64,000 bases of DNA from Quercus robur (lineage: Eukaryota; Streptophyta; Magnoliopsida; Fagales; Fagaceae): NCBI RefSeq assembly GCF_932294415.1, contig NC_065535.1:7305501-7369500 (forward strand), in the 5' to 3' direction. The notes under the pieces are model-generated. The model was not told the DNA's origin and searched no databases. It was given only the letters and a program-made list of their open reading frames with translations. The position numbers and the translations under genes are program-made. Below are positions 35,687 through 46,816 of the stretch, piece after piece (position 1 is the stretch's first letter; each line of letters starts with the position of its first letter).

Positions 35687-36796
35687 TGTAAGGTTGAATT
35701 TATTCAACCATCTATTTGGCTTTATTCCGTGCCAAATTTGCTTGTAATTCAGCATTTAGTAACCCTGTATTTAGGTGGGATTGTTGTAAGGGTAGTGAGT
35801 GAGATAGAGTGAAGATTGCTCAAGAGTGTGCAAGAAAACAGAGTGTCGCGGCTGGGACTTGCGGGTGGACTCGCGGCTTCAACCCGCCAGAAGATGCACA
35901 CGTGCCAAGCATGCTGGAAGATGAACAGTCATGCTAGCTGGAGCACTACAGGACAAAACAGGACAACTGGCCATACGGTTAACTCGCGACTGGATCTCGC
36001 GACTTGGTCAAGCCGCGAGGTCAAGCCGCGAGCCACCCTTGTTTTGGAAAAACCTGACGTTTCACATTCCTCTTCACTCCAGTATAAATACCCTTTTAAC
36101 CCACGATTGAAAGAGAGCTTCCAGAGAGAATTTTGAGAGAGAAACCCTAAAGAAAAACCAGATTGTTTCACCCACAATCTCTACCTTAGAGTCTCATCAA
36201 ATTCCCTCACTCTCTTCCTCTCCATTGTCAAATCCTTGAGAGGCATTATACCAAACCTGGTTCTCACCATTATCATCTCTGTGAGACAGACGTTTGAAGT
36301 TCTGGGAAGCAGTTAGGAAGGAGCCAATCTTCATTGGTTGATGCTACGGTGTAGTAGCGGAATCCGGAAAGCTAGAAAAGAAAAAGGTTCGGCGCAACCT
36401 CGTTGGAGCAAGAAGCTTGGAGGGCTTAGGTGCATTGGGTAGATTAGGCTTGGAGGGTCTATTGCTGTCCTTGTATCCCAACTGTATTTTCTAGTGGATT
36501 GATTACCGCTTGGAGGGCGGCGGAGAGGTTTTTCGCCGAGGTCTTCGGTTTCCTCTTCGATAACACATCTGGTGTTATCTCTGTGTTTGCATCTTCCTTC
36601 CTCTCTATCTCTGCCTTTACATTATCTGCTGTGGTTTATTTTGTTATGGCTTAGATAGTTGTTTAACCAATTCCATATTATAGCATATGTTAAGTTTCCG
36701 CACACTAGTTGTTTGACATATTGCTTGTGTTGGTTAAGTTGGTTTTTGGGGGTCTAAACGTTCAAAAGTGTTTTTGTACACGTTTTTGAACTTTCA
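35687..36796 (+). repeat. 5' LTR of element D
   Basis: 1110 bp, TGTAAGG...CTTTCA, the same length as both LTRs of B and differing from them only at scattered bases. CGCG cores occur at about 35848, 35870, 35985, 35998, 36015 and 36029. TATA-like CAGTATAAATACCC lies at about 36080. Confidence 0.92.
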
Positions 36797-36813
36797 ATTG
36801 GTATCAGAGCGGG
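36797..36813 (+). other. PBS of element D
   Basis: ATTGGTATCAGAGCGGG next to the LTR end. Initiator tRNA-Met type. Confidence 0.9.
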
Positions 36814-36887
36814 TACACTGCTGTTGGTTTTATTACCTCAGTGTGATCCTAGACCCCTGAGTTGTGGTTGTTGTTTTTGTTTATACC

Positions 36888-37559
36888 ATGCTGAATTGTA
36901 GCTCAAGTGTTTGTGAAAATGTCTCTATGCATATGTCTGAAAGGTGTCTTACTGATGATCTTGTAGAGTTATTAATAACTAAGAAACATGCTAGAGTTTT
37001 TGTTCACATGCTGAAATATCTTGAGAATCAGAATCTTGCCTTACACAGTAGCATATCTGAATCAAAATCATTGATTAAGAAATATAAAAGAAAAAATAGA
37101 ATGTTGTGTGAGATGATTGAGAATCTGAAAATGAAAAATCAATCTAAGAGTAGCATGAAACCTGATGATGAGTTTGTGTTTGAAGGTCAAGATTGTCTGT
37201 CACATGTGAACCTATTTGTGCATACCTCATTAAAGGTGTTTAATGCGTGTTTGTGGTATCTTGATAGTGGGTGTTCTCGCCATATGACAGGGGATAAGTC
37301 ACTGTTTAAGTCACTCAAAGAAAAGGTGGGTGACTATGTGACCTTTGGGGATGGAAGCCATGCTCAAGTCCTAGGCAAAGGAACCATTGAGATACCCGGT
37401 TTGCCTCTGTTGAAAGATGTGCTGTTCATAAAAGGGCTGAAGGCGAATTTGCTGAGCATCACTCAAATTTGTGATGACGACTACCTGGTACAATTCTCTA
37501 AGAAAGGATGTTTGATCATCAATAAAGAGGGGATTCAGGTTTTGGTGTGTATATTATGA
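36888..37559 (+). pseudogene. pol: Protease region of element D pol, truncated
   Basis: Starts MLNCSSSVCENVSMH. It has a basic, coiled-coil-like N-terminal segment of about 110 residues (KKHARVFVHMLKYLENQN, SLIKKYKRKNRML), then an aspartic protease core with the intact active site LWYLDSGCSRHMTG. HAQVLGKGTIEIPG and LKANLLSITQICDDD follow. The frame runs 14 bases past the D/E junction into foreign sequence (VCIL). It matches the C pol N-terminus over its whole length, so the N-terminal extension is a shared feature of these pol-first elements. Pre-integrase, integrase and RT are lost in the fusion. Confidence 0.87.
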
Positions 37560-38028
37560 GGCATAATTCAAGAAACTTACATGATTGCAAGCTTATGATC
37601 TAGGAGATGTGAGAGTTATATGATGTAACTCTTTAGGTGATAGTCTCTTTTAAATTCTATGTGATGAATTTTGTAGATTTTGTGATTGATTGTTATTCAC
37701 ATATCACCTCACATGTATCTCAAACTTTTGCTAATTTCACACATTACACAAGTTACTCTTTGCTAAACATTATACATGTTATTGTGTGTGTTTATGGTCT
37801 GACCAACCAAGTTTTGCAAATACTTTGAATTTTGTGCAAAATTGATTTGATACTTGAAAATTTATGGAGAATGCAAGAAATTTTAATTTTGGGCTTAAAT
37901 TCTTGTTTTTGAAAATCATATCATCACATACTCATGCATTTTGTTCCTCAATTTCAATGCTTTGAGTTGTTCCTAAATGTTTTTCCAAAAACTGTGTTTT
38001 TTCTCAAATTTAGTGAGCCTCTGCCAGT

Positions 38029-38135
38029 TTCGATTGATCCATTCTATTTTTCGATCAATCGAAATTTTTTTAAAAATGTTTTAACAAGCCTCTGTCTGTT
38101 TCGATTGATCGAAACTGTTTTTCGATCAATCGAAA
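38029..38135 (+). promoter_or_regulatory. TCGATYGA motif array before ORF3 of E
   Basis: Four copies in two inverted pairs: TTTCGATTGATCC / TTTCGATCAATCGAAA and TTTCGATTGATCGAAAC / TTTCGATCAATCGAAAC. The E LTR carries CAATCGATCGAAGC and TTCGATCGATCGAATC (39933-39970). A pyrimidine patch TTTTTCTCTCTCTCTCC (about 38197-38213), a donor-like GCCG|GTATGT (38287) and an acceptor-like AACTTGCAG (about 38825) follow. Confidence 0.55.
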
Positions 38136-38899
38136 CTCGTGAATCAGGTTTTTTAAAAACTCATATTTGACTTGTTCAAATCACTTTTTAAAACTTTTTT
38201 CTCTCTCTCTCCGACTAGGCAAGGCTCCACTAAGATTTTTTTGTCGTTTTCCTCCATTTTTCTTGCAAGGATTCTCTCTCCCTAAGCCGGTATGTCCATT
38301 TTACCCTCTCTTTTTCATTTATTTTCTGTTTTACATGCATTTTTTCATGCATTGAAGGGTTATTTTCGGACTTAGCATATTTTGGGGTTTTTGATGATAC
38401 AAACCGTATTTTGTGAAATTGATCATTGGGTTTTTGTTCTAGGATGTTATAATCATGATCCTTGTGGTTTAATTTGATCAATTTTGTGGTTTTTGAGGAA
38501 TTGAAAATTCTAGGGCTTGTAATTAACCCGAATTGGGGATTTTGTTCAAATTTGGCTAAATTGATGAAATTGGCTTGTTGATTTGATGTAATTGGTCATT
38601 ATTTTCTGAAATCTATCTTGTATGATGATCAATTAGTCAATATCTTTCAAATTGATCAAGTGGTTTTTCAAAAATTTTGGGGTTTTTGTGTTAGAAACTC
38701 TATGCTCAAGCCAATTTTGTGAATTTGAACTTAATTGCACTGCATTATGACATGCATCATGCCATTTAATTTGTTCATGCATCATATAGATTTTTGTTCT
38801 ATATTTTTTTTTGTGCTAACTTGCAGTCTGCCCTTGGTGTTTTTTTTTTTTTTTTTTTTTTTTTCCTTTGCTTTGTATCTTGGTCCTTATCCTAGCACC

Positions 38900-39727
38900 A
38901 TGCCTAGGAAAACTAGAGCCCAAAGGACCCCTTCCACTTCCTCTGAGTCTCCCTCTAGGAGTGAGGTGTTTAGGAATGATAAAAGCAGAGAGGCCTTTGA
39001 GACTTTGAACTGTAAGCATAAGATTTGGGCTGAGCATGCTGTGATTTTGGATGAGATTGATCCGGCCATTAGGGCTAACTTTGAGTCTAGAGGTTGGTTG
39101 TCTCTCTTAGAGATAGATCATCCACTCCCGACTGTCCTGATTAGAGAGTTCTTCTTGAATCTCTCTTGTCACGTCTATGATTCCAACACCCTTGTTAGGA
39201 GTTGGATACGAGGTGTTGAATTCACCATTACCCCTCGGGTAGTGGCTAAAGCTTTTGGGGTTCCGGTTGTTCGGGAGCTTGACTATCCCTATGATGAGTC
39301 TCCTCTCTTAGATGTTGTCATGTCATACATCATTGGGTCTTCTATCCAGTGGGGTTCTGATTCTCGGATCACGTCCGCTAAGTTTACAGAGACTGCCTAT
39401 CTTTTCTTTAGGATAACGTGTCATTCGTTGTGGCCTATTTCTCATCTCCACACCATCCCTCTAGAGCGATGTGTGTTTTTGTATGCGTTTGTTTCTGGTG
39501 CGTCTATCAGTTTCCCACATCTGTTTCTTCGTTCTTTGAATGAGATTCATAGGAGTTCTGCCGTAGGACATGCACTTATTCATCTTATTTTCATTCATAG
39601 GATTCTGTTGTTTCTGGGTCTAGATGGTTTTCCTTCCGGTCAGCCTGTTCATGTTGTTGCTCCCATAGGTGCCACCTTTCTTAGGCAGAGGGCTACTCAC
39701 TTAAGAGTTGCTCCTTTGAGCTTCTAG
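38900..39727 (+). CDS. ORF3 of element E, C-terminally shortened
   Basis: 275 aa, start MPRKTRAQRTPSTSS at the ATG matching element F. The core is the same as F ORF3: FESRGW, LIREFFLNLS, WIRGVEFTITPRVV, LWPISHLHTIPLERCVFL, FPHLFLRSLNEIHRSSAVGHALIH. It has no internal stop. After FLRQRATHLRVAPLSF it ends because a deletion of roughly 0.8 kb (relative to F 20485-21260) joins the ORF to the 3'UTR; the removed part held the Pro/Ser-rich tail. Same plant transposon protein-type family, function unknown. The domain itself is whole. Confidence 0.78.
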   Translation: MPRKTRAQRTPSTSSESPSRSEVFRNDKSREAFETLNCKHKIWAEHAVILDEIDPAIRANFESRGWLSLLEIDHPLPTVLIREFFLNLSCHVYDSNTLVRSWIRGVEFTITPRVVAKAFGVPVVRELDYPYDESPLLDVVMSYIIGSSIQWGSDSRITSAKFTETAYLFFRITCHSLWPISHLHTIPLERCVFLYAFVSGASISFPHLFLRSLNEIHRSSAVGHALIHLIFIHRILLFLGLDGFPSGQPVHVVAPIGATFLRQRATHLRVAPLSF

Positions 39728-39747
39728 TTGTGTTTTGTCACGAATTG

Positions 39748-39761
39748 CCAAAGGGGGAGTT
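39748..39761 (+). other. PPT of element E
   Basis: CCAAAGGGGGAGTT immediately before the LTR start TGTTAGG. Confidence 0.85.
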
Positions 39762-40615
39762 TGTTAGGTTCTAAAGACTTAGGTTTTTATGTATTTAGAA
39801 CTGTAATGTGTATTGTTGGCAAACCATGATCAAAACAATGTGTTTAGTAGTGATTAGTCTTGCTCAAAGTTGTATCTTTTATGTAAAGTTGGAATCGAGC
39901 TAATGCAGAAGTTATTGTGCATTTCGGCCTGGCTCAATCGATCGAAGCTTAGGTTCGATCGATCGAATCTCGGGCAGAATGTGTTTTTCTGCAGATTTCC
40001 AACTCAGCCCTAGTTGTTTAAAACGTTTAGGGTTTTCTAATTTGTCCTAAGTATAAAAGGCAAACTCTAGCCACGTTTTAGTGTTGCTCATATTGCTGTT
40101 TGTGTAAATCTCTTGTGAGATCTAGAGGAGCTTTCCTTTACACAAACTTAGGGTTTTCAAGGAGGAGATTTTATCTACACCTTGATGATCAACTTGGTTG
40201 CTGTCATTGGAACTTAAAGAAACACAAGCGGGTGTGCTTGTATCTGGTGGTGAATCCAAGAAAGAAGGAGTCCGTGGATTCGGAGCTTGCACGTGGTCAT
40301 GTCAGTAAGTTCTACTGGTGGGTCGCAATAAGAAGTCGAGCGTGGGGGCTTGTAAGTCTTATTGTATGAACTTCTATTCTTTCAAGATAGTGGATTCAAG
40401 TTTACCTTGAGGATAGCTAGGTCAAATCCTCCCCAGGTTTTTACTGGTTTGGTTTCCTAGGTGATCATATCATTGTGTTATTTATCTTTCCGCTGTTTTG
40501 CATGATATGATTGTTTTGATTGTGATAACCTAGTTTTGTTAAATTGGACTAAGTAACAACTTGGCTAATTACCTAGGTTAATCCAATTGTGTTTTAAGGG
40601 GTCTAAAAACTATCA
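39762..40615 (+). repeat. 3' LTR of element E
   Basis: 854 bp, TGTTAGGTTCTAAAG...AACTATCA. Colinear with both LTRs of F but clearly diverged. Confidence 0.9.
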
Positions 40616-40953
40616 ATTTCACATTAGTATTATATTGGTGTGATGCACAATTTAATCAAGAATTTTATGGTAAAAAAAATAATTTTTTTTAAAAATTAAA
40701 TAATAGAATGGATACAAACCTTGTTGGACCAAGTTTTTAACTAGTTCAATATACTTCAAATACATCACACGAAGTAAGGAGACTATGTCACATTACACTA
40801 AATTTCACTAAGGTTGGTGTGTGCCTAAACAAAATGTTAAAGAAATAAGAAATGTCATGTTATAAAAACCCCTTCGCTGCAGCCAAGGGACCATAAATAG
40901 CAAACATATGCTCTTCCTTCTCTTACAAAGTTCCTTCATAGCTTCTATCTTCT
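40616..40953 (+). promoter_or_regulatory. Upstream region of P450-3
   Basis: About 340 bp of unique sequence before the P450-3 start. ACCATAAATAGC (about 40890) is a weak TATA candidate some 60 bp before the ATG. Confidence 0.4.
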
Positions 40954-41477
40954 ATGAGCTCTATGGCCAGCATCTTCGCCTTTTTCCTATTTCTCTTCTT
41001 TCTTTCATACTTAAGGATATCAAGAAGAGTTCAAAAATCCGATAGTAGAAGGAAAGTTCCACCAGAAGCTAGTAGTGCATGGCCTTTGATTGGCCACTTC
41101 CACCTACTAGGAGGGTCACAACCACCCCATATTACCTTGGGTAACATAGCTGACAAATATGGACCAATCTTCACTATCTGGTTAGGTGTGCATCGAACTC
41201 TAGTAGTAAGTAGTTAGGAGATAGTTAAAGAACTATTGGGCTACAACTACGCCATGTTTGGGTTTAGCCCTTACGGTCGCTATTGGCGCCAAGTGAGAAA
41301 GATGGTCGTGCTGGAAGTCCTCTCAAACCACCGCCTTGAGATGCTCAAATACATTAGAGAGGCTGAGGTAAATGATTCTATTAAAGAGATATTTGAGCTA
41401 TTGGGCAAGAAAAACATGGTGTTTGTTGAAATGGAAAGATGGTTTGGGTACACAACACTAAATATGGTATCTAGGAT

Positions 41478-43665
41478 TGTGAGGTTGAATTTAATCAACT
41501 ATCTTATTGGCTTTATTCCGTGTCAAATTTTCTTGTATTTCATCAATTAGTAACCCTGTATTTAGGTGAGATTCTTGTAAGGGTAGTGAGTGAGATAATG
41601 TGAAGAAATGCTTAAGAGTGCGCAAGAAAAATAGAGACTTGCAACTGGATCTTGCGGGTGACTTGCGGCTGCAAGCCGCCAGAAGCTTCACACGTGCCAG
41701 GCATGCCAGAAGTTGAAGCGTCATGCTAGCTGGAGCACTACAGGACAAAATAGGACAACTGGCCGTTCAGTTATCTCACGGCTGGAACTCGCAACTCAGT
41801 CAAGCCGCGAGGCCAGGCTGCGAGCCAGCCCTGTTTTGAAAAACCTGATTTTTCACATTACATTCTCACCCTAGTATAAATACCTCTTATACCCATGAAA
41901 GAAAGAGAGCTTCCAGAGAGAATTTTGAGAGAGAAACCCTAAAGAAAAACAAGATTGATTCATCCACAATCTTCACTTAAGAGAGTCTTCAAATTCCTCT
42001 ACTCTCTTCATCTCCATTGTTAAATCCTTGAGAGGCTTTTTACCAAAACCTTTTCTCACCATATCTATTACTGTGAGAGGTCTGTTTGGTGTTTTGGGAA
42101 GCAGTTAGGAAGGAACCAATTTCACATTGGTTAATGCTATGGTCAAGTAGCGGAATCCGGGAATCTAGAAAAGAAATAGGTTCGGCACAACCTCATTGGA
42201 GCAAGAAACTTGGAGGGTTTAGGTACACTGGGTAGATTAGGCTTGGAGGGTCTATTGTGTTGGGAAATTTAGACCCCGGTTGATAGAATTAACAAGTTTT
42301 AAATCCAAGTTATTAATTAGATTTATTATAAGTAAAACTTGTTAAAACAAATAAACATCAATATCATGTCAAAATCATGCAGCGGAAAAATAAATAAGAC
42401 AAGATATGATAACCCAGGAAAACCAATGAAACAAACTAGTTTCACAGTAAAAAACCTGGGGGGAAACCTTCCCAAAAAGCAATCCACTATAGTAAAGAGA
42501 AGTTTCAGATCTAGTACAAAACCTTTATCCCTAGACTCTACAATCCCCGTAGATGAACTCACAGCAGAAACCTTCTACCATTTCAGAAGCTCTGAACCCT
42601 TTAATATATGAACGCTACCCTTTGATGCACGAATCCCAATACGTGACTAACCAATTGCGCGGATCCTAGTACATGACTTAATCACCAACTAGAAGAAGAA
42701 TGTTGGCTGCAAAGTTCTTCACTTCATCAACAATGAAGATCTAGAAGCACTTGGTTACAAAACCCTAAGACGCAAATACACAGTAGCTTCTTTCAGAGAG
42801 AATAAGGCTTCGGTCACCTTTTGCATATGTTCTCCTTATTATTCTCTTATGTGACGGCCAATAAAATAAGCCTTATATAGGTTTAGGGTTGTGAGAAAAG
42901 AAACCCTATACAAATACAGAAGTCTGACCCAAAAATCAGATCTGAAAATTCTGATTTCCGTAACCTTGATAGATAGCAGGTGTCGAGCTTTAAACTTTAA
43001 CAGATACAGCTATCGAGGAGGTGTCGAGCAGGCGTCGAGGGGACAGAAGCTTTCTCAATCGATCCACCAGCTATCGATAGGTGTCGAGTTATCTGTCCGC
43101 AGCTATCGAGAGGTGTCGAGCAGTTGCCGAGCTATCTATCAGCAGGTGTCAAGCTATCTGTCCAGCTTTAATGAACAACTTTTCTTCACTTGTTTCTTGG
43201 TCCAATCTTCATGGCTTTAATACTAAACTTGAACAACATGTTCCTTGAAGTATTAAACATATCCTAGATCTACCTAATTACAAGTAAAGTGCGTTTTGTC
43301 AAAGGATTAGCCAATTACACAAAATATGTCCTTAACATATTGTTGTTCATGTATCCCAACTACATTTTCTAGTAGATTACTTACCGCTTAGAGGGCGGTG
43401 GAGAGGTTTTACGTCGAGGGCTTCGGTTTCCTCTTCGATAACACATCGTTGTGTTGTCTTTGTGTTTGCATCTCTCTTCCCTTAATCTTTGCCTTTTATT
43501 TTTAGCTATGGATGTGATTTTAATTGGCTTAGATTGTTTACCAATTCTGCTTATAGCTTATGTTCATTTCCGCAAACTTATTGTTTGTCATAAAGCTTGA
43601 ATTGGTATTTTTGTTATTGGGGGTCTAAACGTTCAAGGGTGTTTTATACACTATTTGAACTTTCA
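41478..43665 (+). repeat. 5' LTR of element C (contains solo LTR G)
   Basis: TGTGAGGTTGAATTTAATC...GAACTTTCA. About 1103 bp without the insert at 42258-43342. It is a diverged relative of the A/B/D LTR. The TATA-like CTAGTATAAATACC is at about 41872. Confidence 0.9.
42258..43337 (-). mobile_element. Solo LTR G, unrelated copia-type family
   Basis: 1080 bp with target duplication TATTG (42253-42257 and 43338-43342). Minus strand reads TGTTAAGGAC...TTTCCCAACA, so TG...CA ends are present. No internal region remains. The part 42975-43160 holds repeated TATCGA and GTGTCGAG motifs. A related fragment lies at 35100-35680. Confidence 0.85.
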
Positions 43666-43682
43666 ATTGGTATCAGAGCGGG
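43666..43682 (+). other. PBS of element C
   Basis: ATTGGTATCAGAGCGGG directly after ...GAACTTTCA. Confidence 0.9.
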
Positions 43683-43732
43683 TGCACTTGTTGTGGTTTG
43701 ATTACCAAAGTGCGATCCTAGACCTCTTTGCT

Positions 43733-45706
43733 ATGGATGCTGCTATGGAAAAGGCCATGTTGAATTGTGGTTTAAGTGTTTGTGATAATGACTCTATGAA
43801 TATGTTTGAAGGGTGTCCTAACAATGAACTCTTAGAGTTATTAAAAACAAAGAAATATGCTAGGATATTTGTTCACATTCTGAAATATTTTGAAAATAAG
43901 AATCACATCTTACACAATAGCATATATGAATCTAAATCTTTGATTAAGAAGTACAAAAGAAAAAATAGAATATTGTGTGAGAAGGTTGATAATCTGAAAA
44001 AGAAATGTCAATCTAACAGAAGCATGGAAATTGAAGATAAAATTCTGTTTGAAGGTCAAGAATGTTTGTCTCATGCAAGCTTATTTGTGCATATCTCATT
44101 GAAGGTATTTAATTCATGCTTATGGTATCTTGATAACGGGTGTTCTCGTCATATGACAAGAGATAAATCACTGTTTAAGACACTCAAAGAGAAGGTTGGT
44201 GACTATGTGACTTTTGGTGATGGAAGTCATGCTCAAGTTCTCGGCAAAGGAACTATTGAGATACCTGGATTATCTCTATTGAAAGATGTCTTATACATCA
44301 AAGGGCTGAAGGCAAATCTTTTGAGCATTACTCAAATATGTGATGAGGATTTCCTTATCCAATTCTCAAAGAAGGGATGCATAATCATCAATGAAGAAGG
44401 GATTCAAGTCTTGGAGGGAAATAGGACTACAGATAATTGCTATGGAGTAGTTCCTACGACACTCATTTCGTGTAGAAGTTCTCGTGTTGACAAGTTAGAA
44501 CTTTGGCATCACAGATTTGGGCATGCAAATTTCAAACAAGTAGCTAAAGTATCTAAACTTGAAGTAGTTGAGGGACTTCCAAAGTTTGGAAAGGTGAAGA
44601 AGACTATTTGTGGTGCATGCCAAATGGGAAAGCAAACAAAGGCAAGCCATCACAAGGTGAATGTAATTGCTACTTCACGATGTTTAGAGCTTCTTCATGT
44701 TGATCTAATGGGGCCTACAAGAACTGAAAGTCTAGGAGGAAAGAGGTACATCATGGTCATTGTTGATGATTTCTCAAGATACACTTGGGTTAAATTTCTT
44801 AGAGAAAAATCAGAAGCATGTGAAAAGTTGGAAATCCTTTGCAAGAAACTACAAAACAAGAAAGGGGTTCCTATTCTTAAGATAAGAAGTGATCATGGGA
44901 AGGAATTTGAGAATGCAAGATTTGAGTCATTTTGTGAAAAGAATGGAATCAAAAGGGAATTTTCAGCCCCCAAAACTCCTCAACAAAATGGAGTGGTAGA
45001 GAGAAAGAATCGGGTGATTCAAGAAATGGCAAGAGTTATGCTACTAAACAAGTAAATACCTCAAAAGTTTTAGGGAGAAGCCATGAACACCTCTTGTCAC
45101 ATTGGCAATAGAATATTCTTCTGAGTGGGAACAAAGAAGACCACCTATGAGATTTGGAATGGAAAGAAGCCCAGAGTAAAGTACTTCCGAGTGTTTGGAA
45201 GCAAGTGTTATATTCTAAATGATCGGAAGAACCTTGGGAAATTTGATGCAAAAAGTGATGAAGGTATTTTCCTTGGGTACTCTACTACTAGCCGGGTGTA
45301 TAGGGTTTTCAACAAGAGAATTGAGACAGTAATAGAGTCCATTAATGTCAAAATTGATGATGCCTTAACAAAGGTAGAGATGATTGATGATGGAGAAGGG
45401 TTGAGCACTAAAGAACCCAATGTTGAGGTCGAAGCTCTTGATATAGAAGTTAAAGGATCTACACCGGAAGAAGAATCAACTCCTATAAACCCAAGAATGG
45501 AAACAAGATCAATGTCTAGAACATCAAGTCCTCTCACTCCTCCAGAAGTTCATCCTCCCATTTCACGGAATGATGAAGTCTCCACATCAAAGAAGCCATC
45601 ATCAAGAGTTATTAAGAACCATCCGGATAGCAACATTATAGGGTCTTTAGATGAAGGTCTTCGCCTCAGAAAAGGAAACATCCTTTTGGCCAATCATGTA
45701 ACATAC
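43733..45706 (+). pseudogene. pol: Pol of element C, part 1: protease, pre-integrase, integrase
   Basis: First ATG after the leader gives MDAAMEKAMLNCGLSV. Domains: an N-terminal basic/coiled segment (to about 120), protease at about 134-136 with LWYLDNGCSRHMT (DNG where D has DSG), gag-pre-integrase with HHRFGHAN and CGACQMGKQ, and an integrase core with VDLMGP, RSDHGKEFENARF and NGVVERKNR (D, D, E present). Stops: TAA 45053-45055, TAG 45071-45073 (Trp in KF[W]GEAMN) and TGA 45122-45124. The same frame then runs through the C-terminal integrase region (FGSKCYILNDRKNLGKFD, GYSTTSRVYRVFN) to LANHVTY, where element B is inserted. Removing B joins the frame exactly. Confidence 0.92.
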
Positions 45707-46816
45707 TGTAAGGTTGAATTTATTCAACCATCTAATTGGCTTTATTCCGTGCCAAATTTGCTTGTAATTCAGCATTTAGTAACCCTGTATTTAGGTGGGA
45801 TTGTTGTAAGGGTAGTGAGTGAGATAGTGTGAAGATTGCTCAAGAGTGTGCAAGAAAACAGAGTGTCGCGGCTGGGACTCGCGACTGGTCTCGCGGCTTC
45901 AACCCGCCAGAAGATGCACACGTGCCAAGCATGCTGGAAGATGAACAGTCATGCTAGCTGGAGCACTACAGGACAAAACAGGACAACTGGCCATACGGTT
46001 AACTCGCGACTGGAACTCGCGACTTAGTCAAGCCGCGAGGTCAAGCCGCGAGCCACCCCTGTTTTGGAAAAACCTGACGTTTCGCATTCCACTCCTCTCC
46101 AGTATAAATACCCTTTTAACCCACGTTTGAAAGAGAGCTTCCAGAGAGAATTTTGAGAGAGAAACCCTAAAGAAAAACCAGATTGTTTCACCCACAATCT
46201 CTACCTTAGAGTCTCATCAAAATCCCTCACTCTCTTCCTCTCCATTGTCAAATCCTTGAGAGGCCATTATACCAAACCTGGTTCTCACCATTATCATCTC
46301 TGTGAGACAGACGTTTGGAGTTCTGGGAAGCAGTTAGGAAGGAGCCAATATTCATTGGTTGATGCTACGGAGTAGTAGCGGAATCCGGAAAGCTAGAAAA
46401 GAAAAAGGTTCGGCGCAACCTCGTTGGAGCAAGAAGCTTGGAGGGCTTAGGTGCATTGGGTAGATTAGGCTTGGAGGGTCTATTGCTGTCCTTGTATCCC
46501 AACTGTATTTTCTAGTGGATTGATTACCGCTTGGAGGGCGGCGGAGAGGTTTTTCGCCGAGGTCTTCGGTTTCCTCTTCGATAACATATCTGGTGTTATC
46601 GCTGTGTTTGCATCTTCCTTCCTCTCTATCTCTGCCTTTACATTATCTGCTGTGGTTTATTTTGTTGTGGCTTAGATAGTTGTTTAATCAATACCATGTT
46701 ATAACATATGTTAAGTTTCCGCACACTATTGTTTAACATATTGCGTGTGTTGATTAAATTGGTTTTTGGGGGTCTAAACGTTCAAAAGTGTTTTTGTACA
46801 CGTTTTTGAACTTTCA
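45707..46816 (+). repeat. 5' LTR of element B
   Basis: 1110 bp, TGTAAGG...CTTTCA. Seven CGCG cores (TCGCGGC, TCGCGAC, CCGCGAG types) lie between 45864 and 46052. TATA-like CAGTATAAATACCC starts at 46100, so transcription would start near 46130. Confidence 0.95.

Larger units (their letters stand above)
35687..37545 (+). mobile_element. Element D (5' part): LTR, PBS and protease, no gag
   Basis: 5' LTR of the A/B type (35687-36796), PBS, a leader and then directly a protease-domain ORF. Gag is absent. The element breaks off at about 37545, in GGATTCAGGTTTTGG, and continues as element E. Its leader from the PBS to the first ATG is alignable with that of B (GGTTTTATTACC, GTGATCCT-GAC-CC), yet the next codons belong to pol instead of gag. 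Confidence 0.88.
37546..40615 (+). mobile_element. Element E (3' part): ORF3 and 3' LTR of the F family
   Basis: From about 37548 (TGTATATTATGAGGCATAA) the sequence follows element F from 18308 on: spacer, motif pairs, putative leader intron, ORF3, PPT and LTR. The 5' LTR, PBS and any gag or pol are missing. The 3' flank (ATTTC) does not match the flank of the D LTR (GAACT), so D plus E is a fusion of two elements, not one insertion. Confidence 0.85.
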
